Shown here: piece by piece, positions 34,595 to 43,988 of the stretch
How the letters are laid out: the number at the start of each line of letters is the position of its first letter
Position numbering within the stretch: position 1 is the stretch's first letter
Assembly (NCBI RefSeq): GCF_032248455.1
Contig: NZ_JAVTTP010000001.1
Span: forward strand, 1,796,501-1,860,500
DNA from: Pricia mediterranea
GTDB taxonomy: Bacteria; Bacteroidota; Bacteroidia; Flavobacteriales; Flavobacteriaceae
Direction: 5' to 3'
DNA: 64,000 nucleotides
Program-made: the position numbers and the translations under genes
Notes under the pieces: generated by a model
What the model saw: the letters and a program-made list of their open reading frames with translations, nothing else
What the model was told of the DNA's origin: nothing
Database searches by the model: none

Positions 34595-35443
34595 ATGGGA
34601 AAAGCCGTTTATGCCGTAGTCCTTTGCGCCCTGATTGCCGGGAGCAACGGCATCCTAATAAAGTATATGACCACCCTCAATACCGGGGCCATCGCCTTTT
34701 TTAGGACTATGGTACCGGTCGTATTTTTAGCTCCGGTCCTGTTCAGTAAAAAACATCCGCTATTCACCGGCAACTACAAAAAGATGCTGCTGGCCTCGGC
34801 CATCAACGTAGTCCGTATCTACCTCTACCTCGTGGCCTTTATCTTTACCTCGATCGGCAATGCGGTGGTGCTGTTCTACTCCTGGCCCATTTTCGTATTC
34901 GTCCTCGAGACCTTACATCATAGCAGGCCGCTCAAAGCAAGACAGGCGGGCGTGTTGCTGATTGCGTTTGCCGGGCTGGTCATCACCTATTCCGACAAAA
35001 ACTTCAGTTTCGAAAATGCGGATGTTATCGGCATGGTGGCCGCCGTACTTTCTGCCATTACATATGCCCTGACCGTGCTGATGTTCAAGTCCGAATCGCA
35101 CAATTATAGCAAAGAACAGACCATTGTCTTTCAGAACTTGGTAGGCGCGTTTTTCTTTATCCCGTTTCTCTTTTTTGTCCCCGATGCGACGTTGGACCAA
35201 CTCGGCGTAGGGATTTTTTACGGATTTCTGATCGGTATCATCGTCTTTAAGCTCTTTTTCTACGGTCTGAAGCATTTGGAAGCCTCGACCGCTTCGTCAT
35301 TGATGTACCTTGAAGTGGTCAGCGCCATGGTGTTGGGCTATATAATTTTGGAGGAAGAATTGACCCTAAATACCGTCCTCGGGGGCGCTTTGATTATTAT
35401 CAGTAGCTATCTTATTACTAGGATAAAGCCTAAAAATGGCTAA
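34595..35443 (+). CDS. EamA-family drug/metabolite transporter
   Basis: 282 residues, ten hydrophobic helices arranged as two repeats of five. It has the EamA pattern in both halves (NAVVLFYSWPIFVFVLE and EASTASSLMYLEVVSAMVLGYIILEE). It exports or imports small metabolites; substrate unknown. It starts 19 bases after the esterase stop and is 38 bases before the dehydrogenase gene, so the three may be co-transcribed. Confidence 0.85.
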   Translation: MGKAVYAVVLCALIAGSNGILIKYMTTLNTGAIAFFRTMVPVVFLAPVLFSKKHPLFTGNYKKMLLASAINVVRIYLYLVAFIFTSIGNAVVLFYSWPIFVFVLETLHHSRPLKARQAGVLLIAFAGLVITYSDKNFSFENADVIGMVAAVLSAITYALTVLMFKSESHNYSKEQTIVFQNLVGAFFFIPFLFFVPDATLDQLGVGIFYGFLIGIIVFKLFFYGLKHLEASTASSLMYLEVVSAMVLGYIILEEELTLNTVLGGALIIISSYLITRIKPKNG

Positions 35444-35481
35444 CTTGATCCTACGAATCGAAATTAAACCTTCATTGTCTT

Positions 35482-36501
35482 ATGAGTCCGAAATCCACAA
35501 AAATTCCATTTGATAAAATGCAGGAGACGCTCTATCGCCTCTTCAAGAAACATTCCTTTTCGGAGGATAAAGCCCAACTACTGGCCAGAATCTATTCCGA
35601 ATCCACCTTGGATGGGGTGAACTCCCACGGCATTAACCGGGTACCCCTATTCATCGATTATGTGGAAAAGGGAATTATCAAGGTGGATGCCGAAGCGGAG
35701 AGCATAGCATCCTTCGGGAATATCGAGCGTTGGGACGGCCGTTCGGGACCCGGCATCATCAATGCCATCCAATGCACCGACCGCGCGCTGGAATTGGCGA
35801 AGGAGCATGGCATGGGGCTGGTTGCCCTGCGCAATAACAACCACTGGATGCGGGGCGGCACTTATAGCTGGCGGGCGGCGGACCAGGGGTGCATTTCCAT
35901 TCTCTTTACCAACACCCAACCCAACATGCCGCCTTGGGGCGGGAAGCATAGCCGTTTGGGGAACAATCCCTTTATCGTGGGCATCCCCCGAAAGGAGGGC
36001 CATATTGTTTTGGACATGGCCATTTCGCAGTTTGCTTTCGGCACCATCAACGATTACCGGCTCAAAGGCGAAAAATTGCCCTATCCCGGGGGTTGGGACG
36101 ATCAGGATGAACTATCAAAAGACCCCGAGGAAATTCTTGGCAACGAACGCGGCCTCCCGATCGGTTACTGGAAAGGCTCGGCCCTCTCGATGGTCCTGGA
36201 TATGCTAGCCACCTTGCTGTCCGCCGGGAATTCCACTTATAAAATCGGACAGAACGACTACGAGGCAGGGGTGTCGCAAGTATTCCTATGTGTATATCCG
36301 GAACTGTTCGGCGATAGGGGGCTACAGGAAAAACTGCTCCAGGAGATTATCGATTATACCCATGATGTCGAACCCATGCAAACGGGCGGACGGACCTATT
36401 ACCCGGGCGAGCGTACCTTACAGACCCGAAAGAAAAATCAGGAAGAAAGCATCCCGGTAAGTACGGAGGTCTGGGAGAAGGTGCTGCAATTGACTGAATA
36501 G
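35482..36501 (+). CDS. 3-dehydro-L-gulonate 2-dehydrogenase-like (YiaK/DlgD family)
   Basis: 339 residues of the malate/L-lactate dehydrogenase-like family. Signature: STLDGVNSHGINRVPLFIDYV, NNHWMRGGTYSWRAADQG, PFIVGIPRKEGHIVLDMAISQFAFG and KGSALSMVLDMLA. YiaK reduces 2,3-diketo-L-gulonate in ascorbate or uronate use. With the CE7 esterase and the EamA transporter, the locus looks like a small sugar or sugar-acid use cluster. The substrate is inferred from the family only. Confidence 0.82.
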   Translation: MSPKSTKIPFDKMQETLYRLFKKHSFSEDKAQLLARIYSESTLDGVNSHGINRVPLFIDYVEKGIIKVDAEAESIASFGNIERWDGRSGPGIINAIQCTDRALELAKEHGMGLVALRNNNHWMRGGTYSWRAADQGCISILFTNTQPNMPPWGGKHSRLGNNPFIVGIPRKEGHIVLDMAISQFAFGTINDYRLKGEKLPYPGGWDDQDELSKDPEEILGNERGLPIGYWKGSALSMVLDMLATLLSAGNSTYKIGQNDYEAGVSQVFLCVYPELFGDRGLQEKLLQEIIDYTHDVEPMQTGGRTYYPGERTLQTRKKNQEESIPVSTEVWEKVLQLTE

Positions 36502-36595
36502 GTTGCTTAATCGGTTTATGGACAAGGACAGTCTATGGGGAAGAACTTGTCTATTCTCGCTGCATCCATGACCGGCTACCGTGAATAGATTAGCC

Positions 36596-36603
36596 TATAT
36601 TTG
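36596..36603 (+). promoter_or_regulatory. Flavobacterial -7 box of the lipoprotein gene
   Basis: TATATTTG, a perfect match; it ends 15 bases before ATG 36619 and overlaps the TTG at 36601 that would open the longest frame. Confidence 0.55.
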
Positions 36604-36618
36604 CACCAAAAGAGAACC

Positions 36619-37050
36619 ATGAAAAAACATATTCTACTGCTTACCCTAGCCTTTGCTGCTATTGTCACATCGTGTAAAGAGGAAAAAGAAGCCACCCAAA
36701 TGAAGGAAGTCATAGCCGTTCACGATGAGGTGATGCCGAAAATGGGCCAATTGGGACAATTAGTCGGAAAACTGAAAGAAAGGGAAAACGACAGTACCGA
36801 TCTCGGAAAAGAATATAGGGAGGCCCGCATCGACCTGCAGGAGGCCAACCAGGCCATGATGGATTGGATGCAAAACTTTGGAGACCGATTTTCTCCGGAC
36901 GAAATCATGAAAGGCAAAGAACTCTCTCCAGAAAAACAGGAATGGCTCGATGAGGAAGAGGAAAAAGTAAAGGCTCTTCGGGAGCAGATCAATTCCAGTA
37001 TAGAAAATGCCCAAGAGGTGCTCGCCGTGGACAACGATACCACCAGCTAA
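36619..37050 (+). CDS. Small lipoprotein with helical body
   Basis: 143 residues from ATG 36619 (MKKHILLLTLAFAAIVTSCK). The signal peptide ends in a lipobox (VTSC), so the mature protein is anchored by Cys20. The rest is predicted to be helical and charged (VGKLKERENDST, LSPEKQEWLDEEEEKVKAL, SSIENAQEVL) with no known domain. Possibly viral-A-type or 'hypothetical lipoprotein' of flavobacteria; role unknown. Confidence 0.75.
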   Translation: MKKHILLLTLAFAAIVTSCKEEKEATQMKEVIAVHDEVMPKMGQLGQLVGKLKERENDSTDLGKEYREARIDLQEANQAMMDWMQNFGDRFSPDEIMKGKELSPEKQEWLDEEEEKVKALREQINSSIENAQEVLAVDNDTTS

Positions 37051-37180
37051 GGTTTCATCCGTAACCCAGAACAAGTCGGGAGACGACGGTAATAGTAAGG
37101 CTTATACGCGATCATTTTAAACCGGGCGTAACTCCCGCGGCCCACCATCTCGTTCAACGCTAAAGGGTATTCCAAAAAAT

Positions 37181-37232
37181 AATCCGACCTGCAAAATGGG
37201 CTCTATCTTTAGTGCTCCTTGCAGGTCGGATT
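37181..37232. terminator. Long-armed inverted repeat, likely bidirectional terminator
   Basis: Arms AATCCGACCTGCAA (37181-37194) and TTGCAGGTCGGATT (37219-37232) pair perfectly over a 24-base loop. A-rich sequence before it and GTTTT after it give weak T-runs in both directions. It separates the convergent lipoprotein and zinc peptidase genes. Confidence 0.6.
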
Positions 37233-37262
37233 GTTTTACATCTGGTTCGGTTCGTAGGATTC

Positions 37263-37955
37263 TTAATCCCTACCCCCAAAGACCTGTAAACCCCAATAGA
37301 CCAAGGTGGCCAGCGATCCGATTGCCGCGACCAGATAGGTGCGGGCGGCCCATTTTAGGGCGTCTTCGGACCCCTCGTATTCTTGCGGGGTAACCACGTT
37401 CTGATTTTTTAACCAAGCCAATGCCCTGTTACTGGCGTCGTACTCGACCGGCAGCGTAATAAAACTGAACAATGTGGCTAGGCCCATCATGATCAGGCCC
37501 GCGACCGCTACCCAGTAGCCGAAGCCGACTCCGGCGGCAGCACCCAGCATGAGTCCCCCGAAAACCACCCACATCGACATGCTCGAGGTCACACTGACCA
37601 CGGGCACCAATTTGGAACGCAAGGTGAGCCATTCATAGGCCTGTGCGTGCTGTACCGCGTGTCCGCATTCGTGTGCGGCGACGGCGGCCGCAGCGGCGTT
37701 GCGCTGGTTATAGACGCCCTCGCTCAAGTTTACCGTTTTGGATTTAGGGTTGTAGTGGTCGGTCAACATTCCGGCGGTAGAGACCACCTTCACGTCTCTA
37801 ATGCCATTGTCCGACAACATCTTTTCTGCGATTTCGGCACCGCTCATCCCGTTTTGTAGGTGTACGTTCGAATAGTGCTTGAACTTACTTTTTAATTTTC
37901 GGCTTACCAGCCAACTGACCAGGGCGATGGCACCGATCAGCACATAATATCCCAT
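37263..37955 (-). CDS. Membrane zinc metallopeptidase (YugP/Zn_peptidase_2 family)
   Basis: 230 residues from the second of two adjacent methionines. Four membrane helices (one at the N-terminus, three near the C-terminal half) and the zinc motif AAHECGHAVQHAQ. The sequence YVLIGAIALVSWLVSRKLKSKF and the SGAEIAEKMLSDNGI segment match the YugP-like family. Probably degrades or processes membrane proteins; substrate unknown. Confidence 0.85.
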   Translation of the reverse strand: MGYYVLIGAIALVSWLVSRKLKSKFKHYSNVHLQNGMSGAEIAEKMLSDNGIRDVKVVSTAGMLTDHYNPKSKTVNLSEGVYNQRNAAAAAVAAHECGHAVQHAQAYEWLTLRSKLVPVVSVTSSMSMWVVFGGLMLGAAAGVGFGYWVAVAGLIMMGLATLFSFITLPVEYDASNRALAWLKNQNVVTPQEYEGSEDALKWAARTYLVAAIGSLATLVYWGLQVFGGRD

Positions 37956-38160
37956 CATAACTTTCTATTTTTTGTTGTTTGTTTGTCTGTTTTTCACGCT
38001 AAATATAAGCAGGTTTCCGAATACCACGGAACCTCTTGGCAGTACTTTAGCAAAAACCTCGCCGATCGGGACTTCGGACAAAATGGCATTTGCAGATCTG
38101 TAACCCATAAGGAGCTGCCCATCTCGTTAAAATTCATGGCAAACGCAGCTATCACGAACT

Positions 38161-41100
38161 TCACCCGACAATATTGACGATTCTTCCGGGTACCACGATT
38201 ACTTTTTTAGGGGTTCGCCCGTCCAGTTGCTGCTGGGTCTTTTCGTGGGCCATGACCGCCTCTTCGATCTGCTGCTTGTCCATCTCCAAGGGAAGCTCCA
38301 TCGTAAACCGGGTCTTGCCGTTAAAGGATATCGGATATTCCTTACTGCGCTCCACCAAGTGCCTTTCCTCGAATTTCGGGAAGGCAGCAGTGGAGATAGA
38401 TTCCGAATGCCCCAATTTCTCCCACAGTTCCTCGGCGATATGCGGGGCGTAGGGGGACACCAAGACGGCCAAGGGTTCCAAAATTTCTCGGCTGGTACAC
38501 TTTTGGGAGGTCAGTTCGTTGACGCAGATCATAAAAGTGGAGACCGTGGTGTTGAAACTGAAATCCTCGATGTCTTCCTCGACTTTTTTGATGGTTTTGT
38601 GGAGGATTTTTAGGCTTTCTGCGGATGCGGAGGCACCATCGACCTTGAAATCCCCATTGGGACCGGAATGGTACAGTTTCCACATTTTTTTTAGGAAGCC
38701 GTGTACACCGGTAATGCCCGCCGTGTTCCAGGGTTTGGACTGTTCCAATGGCCCCAGGAACATTTCGTACAGGCGAAGGCTGTCCGCCCCGTACTCCTCA
38801 CAGATGTCATCGGGATTGACGACGTTGTATTTGGATTTGGACATTTTTTCGACTTCGCGGTGAACTATAAAAACTCCTTCTTGCTCGATTTTTTGCTGAC
38901 TATTCCAGTTTAAAGGTATGTTATGGCAGATTTTGCCATTTTCTAAAATAAATATGGCATTTTCGTTTTCAGAATTGCTATTCCTATAATCCTTCAAGTT
39001 CAGTTCATCGGAAGTCGTCACCATTTTAACATCGATTCGTGCCGGCGCTAGAATTAGCTCTTCAATAATTTCAGTGTTATTTTGAGAAAATCTTTCTATA
39101 ATTTTTAATATTTCATTGGATGGTTTAATGTTTCGGAAGTTCTCAGCTTTTTGTAAATCCTTACTTTCTGCTCTTAATGAATTGATTAAATAACCTTCAC
39201 TAATGAATATAGGAAAATCCAAATCAATAGTATGGAATGAGTTTTCCAATGAAGAATATCCAGCGATTTTAAAGCTATATGCACTAGTACCCGTAATCAT
39301 CCCCTGATTGATCAACTTTTTGGCATACTCATCCACGGGTACCAAGCCCTTGTCGAACATAAACTTCTGCCAAAAGCGGCTGTACAGCAAATGTCCTGTA
39401 GCATGTTCGCTCCCGCCGATGTACAGGTCCACATCCTGCCAATACTCGATGGCCTCTTGGGAAAAGATTTCTTCGTCGTTGCGCGGATCCATGTAGCGGT
39501 TGAAGTACTGGGAGCTGCCGGCCCATCCGGGCATGGTGTTCAATTCCAGGGGAAAGACGGTCTCTTGATCGATCAACTGATTGCTGACCACTGCCGACTG
39601 CCCTGTGTCCCAGGCCCATTCGTTGGCATTGCCCAAGGGAGGCTCGCCGGTTTCCGTCGGAAGGTACTTATCGACTTCCGGCAATCGCAACGGCAGGTAT
39701 TTCGCATCGATCATCTGCGGCATGCCGTCCACGTAGTACACGGGGAAGGGCTCGCCCCAATAGCGCTGCCGGCTGAAAACGGCATCGCGCAGCCGGTAAT
39801 TGATCTTACCGGTTCCCTGCCCGATCCGCTCCAACTCCGCAATCGCCTTTTGCACCGCTTTTTCATAGGGCAGTCCGTTTAAAAAATCCGAATTGGCGAT
39901 GACCGTTCCCTCTTTGTCCGCAAAGGCTTCCTCCGAAATATCGATGCCCTCAAAAATATTGGGGATGTCGATGCCGAAGTGCTTCGCAAAATCGTAATCC
40001 CGCTGATCGCCGCAGGGCACTGACATCACGGCCCCGGTACCGTAGCCGGCCAGCACGTAGTCCCCGATCCAGATAGGAATCGGCTCCTTGGTAAACGGAT
40101 GCTCGGCATAGGCCCCGGTAAACGCACCCGTAATCGTTTTGACATCGGCCATACGGTCGCGTTCGGAACGCTTGGCAGTGGCTTCGACATAGGCCTCGAC
40201 CTCCGCCTTTTGTTCGGGCGTCGTGATTTTGGACACCAACTCATGTTCAGGAGCCAAGGTCATAAAAGAGGCGCCGAAAATGGTATCGGGACGGGTGGTA
40301 AAAACATCGATATACCAGGAAGAATCATCCGCAGGCTGGGATGCGCCATCAGTTGATTCGGGCAAAGCATCCGTCTGGGATGAATTGTCCTTAGCAGCCG
40401 CCTCGGTGGACTGCGAGATGACCCTAAACTTCACGGAGGCCCCTTCCGATCTTCCGATCCAATTGCGCTGCGCATCCTTAAGGGGCTGCGGCCAATCGAT
40501 CTTGTCCAGTCCGTCTAGCAGGCGTTGGGCGTAGGCGGTGATGCGCATCATCCACTGGGTCATTTTTTTGCGTACCACCGGATGCCCCCCGCGTTCCGAT
40601 ACCCCGTTGACGATCTCGTCGTTAGCAAGTACCGTGCCCAGGGCGGGACACCAATTAACATCTGCGTCGGCAAGGTACGTCAGCCGGTATTTTAAAAGCA
40701 GTTCTTGTTGCTGTCTGGAAGAAAAAGCTCTCCAATCCCCTGCGGAGAACCGGGGCGTATCGTCATCGCAAACGGCGCTTACACCGCTATTCCCGCTCTT
40801 TTCGAAAATGGCAATCAAGGCCTCGATGGGTTCCGCCCGGTCCGCATCCGTGTTGTACCACGAATCGAACAGTTGAATAAATATCCACTGCGTCCATTTA
40901 TAATAATTCGGGTTCGAGGTCCGGATCTCGCGGTTCCAATCAAACGAAAATCCCAATTGATCCAACTGTCGGCGGTATCCCTTGATAATATTGTCCCGAT
41001 AATCCGCATCGTCTATCGAGGTCGGTTCTTGCTTATCGATCAGGGCCCCGTTCTTAATACTTCCATCCTCATTGACATATTTTTCAAGAATATTCCCATC

Positions 41101-41442
41101 GGCATCCAAGCACCCCTCAATATTAATTTCCGTCGTATTACGGGGATGCTGTCCGGTTTGGATGGCGTATTGTTCGGCGGGCAATCCGAAGGAATCGTAT
41201 CCCATAGGATGCAATACGTTAAAGCCCTTGTGCCGCTTGTAGCGTGCGTAGATGTCACTGGCGATATATCCCAACGGATGGCCGACGTGCAGTCCCGCTC
41301 CCGAGGGATAAGGGAACATGTCCAACACGTAGAATTTCTCCTTTTCGAGCTCGGAACCTTCAGGATTTTCGGCCTTGAAAGTCTTATTATCGGCCCAAAA
41401 CTGCTGCCATTTTTCTTCTATTTTCCTAAAGTCGTAGTGCAT
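38161..41442 (-). CDS. leuS: Leucine-tRNA ligase with extra inserts
   Basis: 1093 residues from ATG 41442 (MHYDFRKIEEKWQQFW); a longer frame to 41481 would overlap the promoter. It charges tRNA-Leu. The class I motifs are SGAGLHVGHPLGY (HIGH type) and VEKMSKSKYN, and the editing domain starts around FTTRPDTIFG. Two parts are unusual. At about residues 340-377 is a Ser/Asp/Gln-rich insert before the editing domain. At about 714-854, just before KMSKS, is a long, very AT-rich insert with Ile, Asn, Glu and Lys. Flavobacterial LeuRS is usually roughly 930-1000 residues by memory, so this one is long. Confidence 0.93.
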   Translation of the reverse strand: MHYDFRKIEEKWQQFWADNKTFKAENPEGSELEKEKFYVLDMFPYPSGAGLHVGHPLGYIASDIYARYKRHKGFNVLHPMGYDSFGLPAEQYAIQTGQHPRNTTEINIEGCLDADGNILEKYVNEDGSIKNGALIDKQEPTSIDDADYRDNIIKGYRRQLDQLGFSFDWNREIRTSNPNYYKWTQWIFIQLFDSWYNTDADRAEPIEALIAIFEKSGNSGVSAVCDDDTPRFSAGDWRAFSSRQQQELLLKYRLTYLADADVNWCPALGTVLANDEIVNGVSERGGHPVVRKKMTQWMMRITAYAQRLLDGLDKIDWPQPLKDAQRNWIGRSEGASVKFRVISQSTEAAAKDNSSQTDALPESTDGASQPADDSSWYIDVFTTRPDTIFGASFMTLAPEHELVSKITTPEQKAEVEAYVEATAKRSERDRMADVKTITGAFTGAYAEHPFTKEPIPIWIGDYVLAGYGTGAVMSVPCGDQRDYDFAKHFGIDIPNIFEGIDISEEAFADKEGTVIANSDFLNGLPYEKAVQKAIAELERIGQGTGKINYRLRDAVFSRQRYWGEPFPVYYVDGMPQMIDAKYLPLRLPEVDKYLPTETGEPPLGNANEWAWDTGQSAVVSNQLIDQETVFPLELNTMPGWAGSSQYFNRYMDPRNDEEIFSQEAIEYWQDVDLYIGGSEHATGHLLYSRFWQKFMFDKGLVPVDEYAKKLINQGMITGTSAYSFKIAGYSSLENSFHTIDLDFPIFISEGYLINSLRAESKDLQKAENFRNIKPSNEILKIIERFSQNNTEIIEELILAPARIDVKMVTTSDELNLKDYRNSNSENENAIFILENGKICHNIPLNWNSQQKIEQEGVFIVHREVEKMSKSKYNVVNPDDICEEYGADSLRLYEMFLGPLEQSKPWNTAGITGVHGFLKKMWKLYHSGPNGDFKVDGASASAESLKILHKTIKKVEEDIEDFSFNTTVSTFMICVNELTSQKCTSREILEPLAVLVSPYAPHIAEELWEKLGHSESISTAAFPKFEERHLVERSKEYPISFNGKTRFTMELPLEMDKQQIEEAVMAHEKTQQQLDGRTPKKVIVVPGRIVNIVG

Positions 41443-41478
41443 GTACCGCTGTATTTCTTGTATCCTAATGATGTTCGG

Positions 41479-41486
41479 CAAAAATA
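41479..41486 (-). promoter_or_regulatory. Flavobacterial -7 box of leuS
   Basis: TATTTTTG on the minus strand, a perfect match, 36 bases before ATG 41442. It overlaps the ATG at 41481 that opens the longest frame. Confidence 0.6.
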
Positions 41487-41594
41487 AGTTTATTCGATTT
41501 ACTTTCCTAAATTTGCGAGGTATAGTGTAGCCTGGGCCGTGCCGCGAAAGATGAATGAAGCGCAGGGTAGGTTTTAATGTGACGTGATACTTGA

Positions 41595-42473
41595 ATGGGC
41601 AGATCCTTCGAACAGTACCAAAAACAGAAGCTGATATCCTCGTACTTTTCCGTAGTGCTGAGTATCGGACTGGTGCTTTTTTTGTTGGGGGTCTTGGGTC
41701 TGCTGGTCATCAATACCAAAAAGATGGCCGACCATTTTAAGGAGCAGATAACGGTATCCATTTTCCTCAAGGACGAGGCCAAGGATTCGGAAACGGACCA
41801 ACTGCGGAAGACCCTGGCGATGGCAGAACATACGAAGTCGGCCACCTATGTCTCAAAGGAAGAGGCCGCCGAAAAGCACAGTGCGGAAATCGGGGAGGAT
41901 TTTCAGGATTTTCTAGGCTACAATCCCTTAAAGAATTCCATCGACCTACAACTTCATGCGAACTACGTGACCCCTGAGGAAATTGAACTGATTGCGGCCG
42001 ACCTCAGCGAAAAATCCTACGTCGAAGAGGTCAGCTATGACAAGCCCCTAGTAGGCCTGTTGAGCGAAAACGTAAAACGGATCAGTTTTTGGATTTTGGT
42101 CGCCAGCGGCATCTTTACCTTTATCGCCTTTCTGCTGATCAATAGCTCGATACGGCTATCCATCTACTCCAAACGATTTATAATCAAAACCATGCAGATG
42201 GTGGGGGCGACCAAAACCTTTATTCGGCTTCCGTTTATCTGGACGAACGTCAAACTGGGGATGCTCGGCGCCATTATGGCCATGCTCGCATTGGGAGCTA
42301 CCCTGTTTTATATGGACGAAACCTTCCCCGAGCTTATGCTTTTCGAAGATCTCGAAATGCTGGCCGTGGTGTTCAGCAGTGTGTTCTTATTGGGGATTTT
42401 GATTTCCCTGGTCTGCACCTACTTTGCCACACAGCGCTTTTTAAACCTGAGAACGGACGAGCTTTATTATTGA
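41595..42473 (+). CDS. ftsX: Cell division protein FtsX
   Basis: 292 residues with four membrane helices: one near residue 20, three in the last 130 residues. It has the FtsX shape: cytoplasmic N-terminus, a periplasmic loop (about 45-165, with ITVSIFLKDEA and SYVEEVSYDKPLV), then the permease domain with RLSIYSKRFIIKTMQMVGATKTFIRLPF. It is the membrane part of FtsEX, which controls cell-wall hydrolases at division; ftsE is not in the window. It leads the group DUF3098-uppP-truB. Confidence 0.88.
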   Translation: MGRSFEQYQKQKLISSYFSVVLSIGLVLFLLGVLGLLVINTKKMADHFKEQITVSIFLKDEAKDSETDQLRKTLAMAEHTKSATYVSKEEAAEKHSAEIGEDFQDFLGYNPLKNSIDLQLHANYVTPEEIELIAADLSEKSYVEEVSYDKPLVGLLSENVKRISFWILVASGIFTFIAFLLINSSIRLSIYSKRFIIKTMQMVGATKTFIRLPFIWTNVKLGMLGAIMAMLALGATLFYMDETFPELMLFEDLEMLAVVFSSVFLLGILISLVCTYFATQRFLNLRTDELYY

Positions 42474-42881
42474 ATAAAAACCAAATTCCAAAGCCCAAAT
42501 CCCATACTCTAGGACCCAAATTCCTAAGCAATACGGAGGGGACTACAGGAAATCGGAATCAAAAACCAAATCACAGGTTCCAAGTTTTCCGGGAGGAACA
42601 AGAATCACTTTTCGACCCTGACTCCCGCCTCCTGACCTAGGGTCCAAATATTAATCCCGCACCCAGAAATCCGGCAACAGAGCCAGGTTCTATCACCAAA
42701 CAGCACATCCATCAACCACTTTATTATAAGCCGATAAACCCATAAACTAACTGTTTATCAATCAAAGTTCGCAATCACAAGCCAACGGTCCAGATAAGAG
42801 ACTTGGCTCTTAAAAGATAAATCTTAGCCAACTTTCATCTACTATTGTTCCTAGCTTTTATCTTTTAACTATTTTTGCCGC
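42474..42881. other. 408-base gap between ftsX and DUF3098 gene
   Basis: No gene. Contains several loose copies of AAATTCC/CCAAAT-like words (for example CAAATTCCAAAGCCCAAATCCC split over 42483 onward), an A+C-rich tract, and at its end the promoter of the DUF3098 gene. Confidence 0.4.
42870..42877 (+). promoter_or_regulatory. Flavobacterial -7 box of the DUF3098-uppP-truB group
   Basis: TATTTTTG, a perfect match, ending 4 bases before ATG 42882, so the transcript could be leaderless. Confidence 0.5.
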
Positions 42882-43151
42882 ATGGCCAAGAGAAATCCTT
42901 CCAAAAAAACAGACCAACAGCCGAAGAAGGAATTTATTTTCCAGAAGAAGAACTACACCTTTATGTTCATCGGCATCGCCTTTATCGCTTTGGGATTTAT
43001 CCTTATGGGTGGCGGCGGCACCGATGATCCTAATGTTTTCAACGAAGAAATCTACAATTTCCGCAGGATTCGGCTGGCCCCTACCCTTGTACTGATCGGG
43101 CTGGGCATCGAGGTGTACGCCATATTGTTGAACCCGCATAACAAAGATTGA
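42882..43151 (+). CDS. DUF3098 small membrane protein
   Basis: 89 residues: a basic N-terminus, then two helices (YTFMFIGIAFIALGFILMGGG and LAPTLVLIGLGIEVYAILL) joined by a loop with DDPNVFNEEIYNFRRI. This is the DUF3098 family, found next to ftsX and uppP in Bacteroidota. Likely linked to cell envelope work by its place. Its stop overlaps the uppP start by four bases. Confidence 0.85.
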   Translation: MAKRNPSKKTDQQPKKEFIFQKKNYTFMFIGIAFIALGFILMGGGGTDDPNVFNEEIYNFRRIRLAPTLVLIGLGIEVYAILLNPHNKD

Positions 43152-43948
43152 ATTTGGATACCCTTGACGCCATTATCCTTGGTATCATTCAGGGACTGAC
43201 CGAATTTTTGCCCGTTTCCTCCAGTGGACATCTCGAATTGGGAAAAGCCATTTTGGGGGACGAATCTGTTGGCGAGCAAAGCCTGCTCTTTACGGTGGTG
43301 CTCCATTTTGCCACCGCCTTGAGCACCATAGTCGTGTTTAGAAAAGATGTTTGGGAAATTCTACGGGGACTTTTTCAGTTCAAATGGAACGAGGAAAGCC
43401 AATTCTCCGCCAAAATCATCGTCTCCATGCTGCCCGCCGTCTTAATCGGCCTTTTTTTCGAGGAAAAACTGGAAAGCTTTTTCGGTGGCGATGTCGCTTT
43501 TATAGGCCGTATGCTTATCATCACGGCCATTCTGCTCTATTTTGCCGATAGGGCCAAGAACACCACCAAGAAAGTGACCTTCGGCAGTGCCTTTTTAATC
43601 GGCATTTCACAGGCGATCGCCATGCTCCCGGGCATTTCGCGCAGTGGGGCGACCATATCGACGTCTGTGTTGTTGGGCGTTGATAAGTCCAAAGCGGCCC
43701 GCTTCTCGTTCCTGATGGTGGTACCCCTGATTTTCGGAAAAATCGCCAAGGACATTATGGGCGGACAGCTCACCTTACACAATGATAATAATCTCGCCAT
43801 GGCGGCAGGCTTTATCGCCGCGTTTCTGGCCGGATTAGTAGCCTGTACCTGGATGATAAGCCTGGTCAGAAACAGCAAGCTTACTTATTTTGCCGTCTAC
43901 TGCCTCATTGTAGGCTTGATCGCTATAGGATACGGGGTTTGGGGATAG
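43148..43948 (+). CDS. uppP: Undecaprenyl-diphosphate phosphatase
   Basis: 266 residues, TTG start at 43148 within the stop of the DUF3098 gene (TTGA overlap; another TTG at 43154 is possible). An integral inner-membrane enzyme that recycles the lipid carrier of peptidoglycan by removing one phosphate. The motifs GIIQGLTEFLPVSSSGHLELG and LPGISRSGATISTSVLLG are complete. Confidence 0.93.
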   Translation: MNLDTLDAIILGIIQGLTEFLPVSSSGHLELGKAILGDESVGEQSLLFTVVLHFATALSTIVVFRKDVWEILRGLFQFKWNEESQFSAKIIVSMLPAVLIGLFFEEKLESFFGGDVAFIGRMLIITAILLYFADRAKNTTKKVTFGSAFLIGISQAIAMLPGISRSGATISTSVLLGVDKSKAARFSFLMVVPLIFGKIAKDIMGGQLTLHNDNNLAMAAGFIAAFLAGLVACTWMISLVRNSKLTYFAVYCLIVGLIAIGYGVWG

Positions 43949-43988
43949 CATCCGGCTCATAAAGTAATTGCATAAAAAAATCCGTGTT

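Noticed and set aside
40705-41487. Open frame of 260 codons opposite leuS
   Set aside because: Antisense shadow of LeuRS, with no start context or family motifs.
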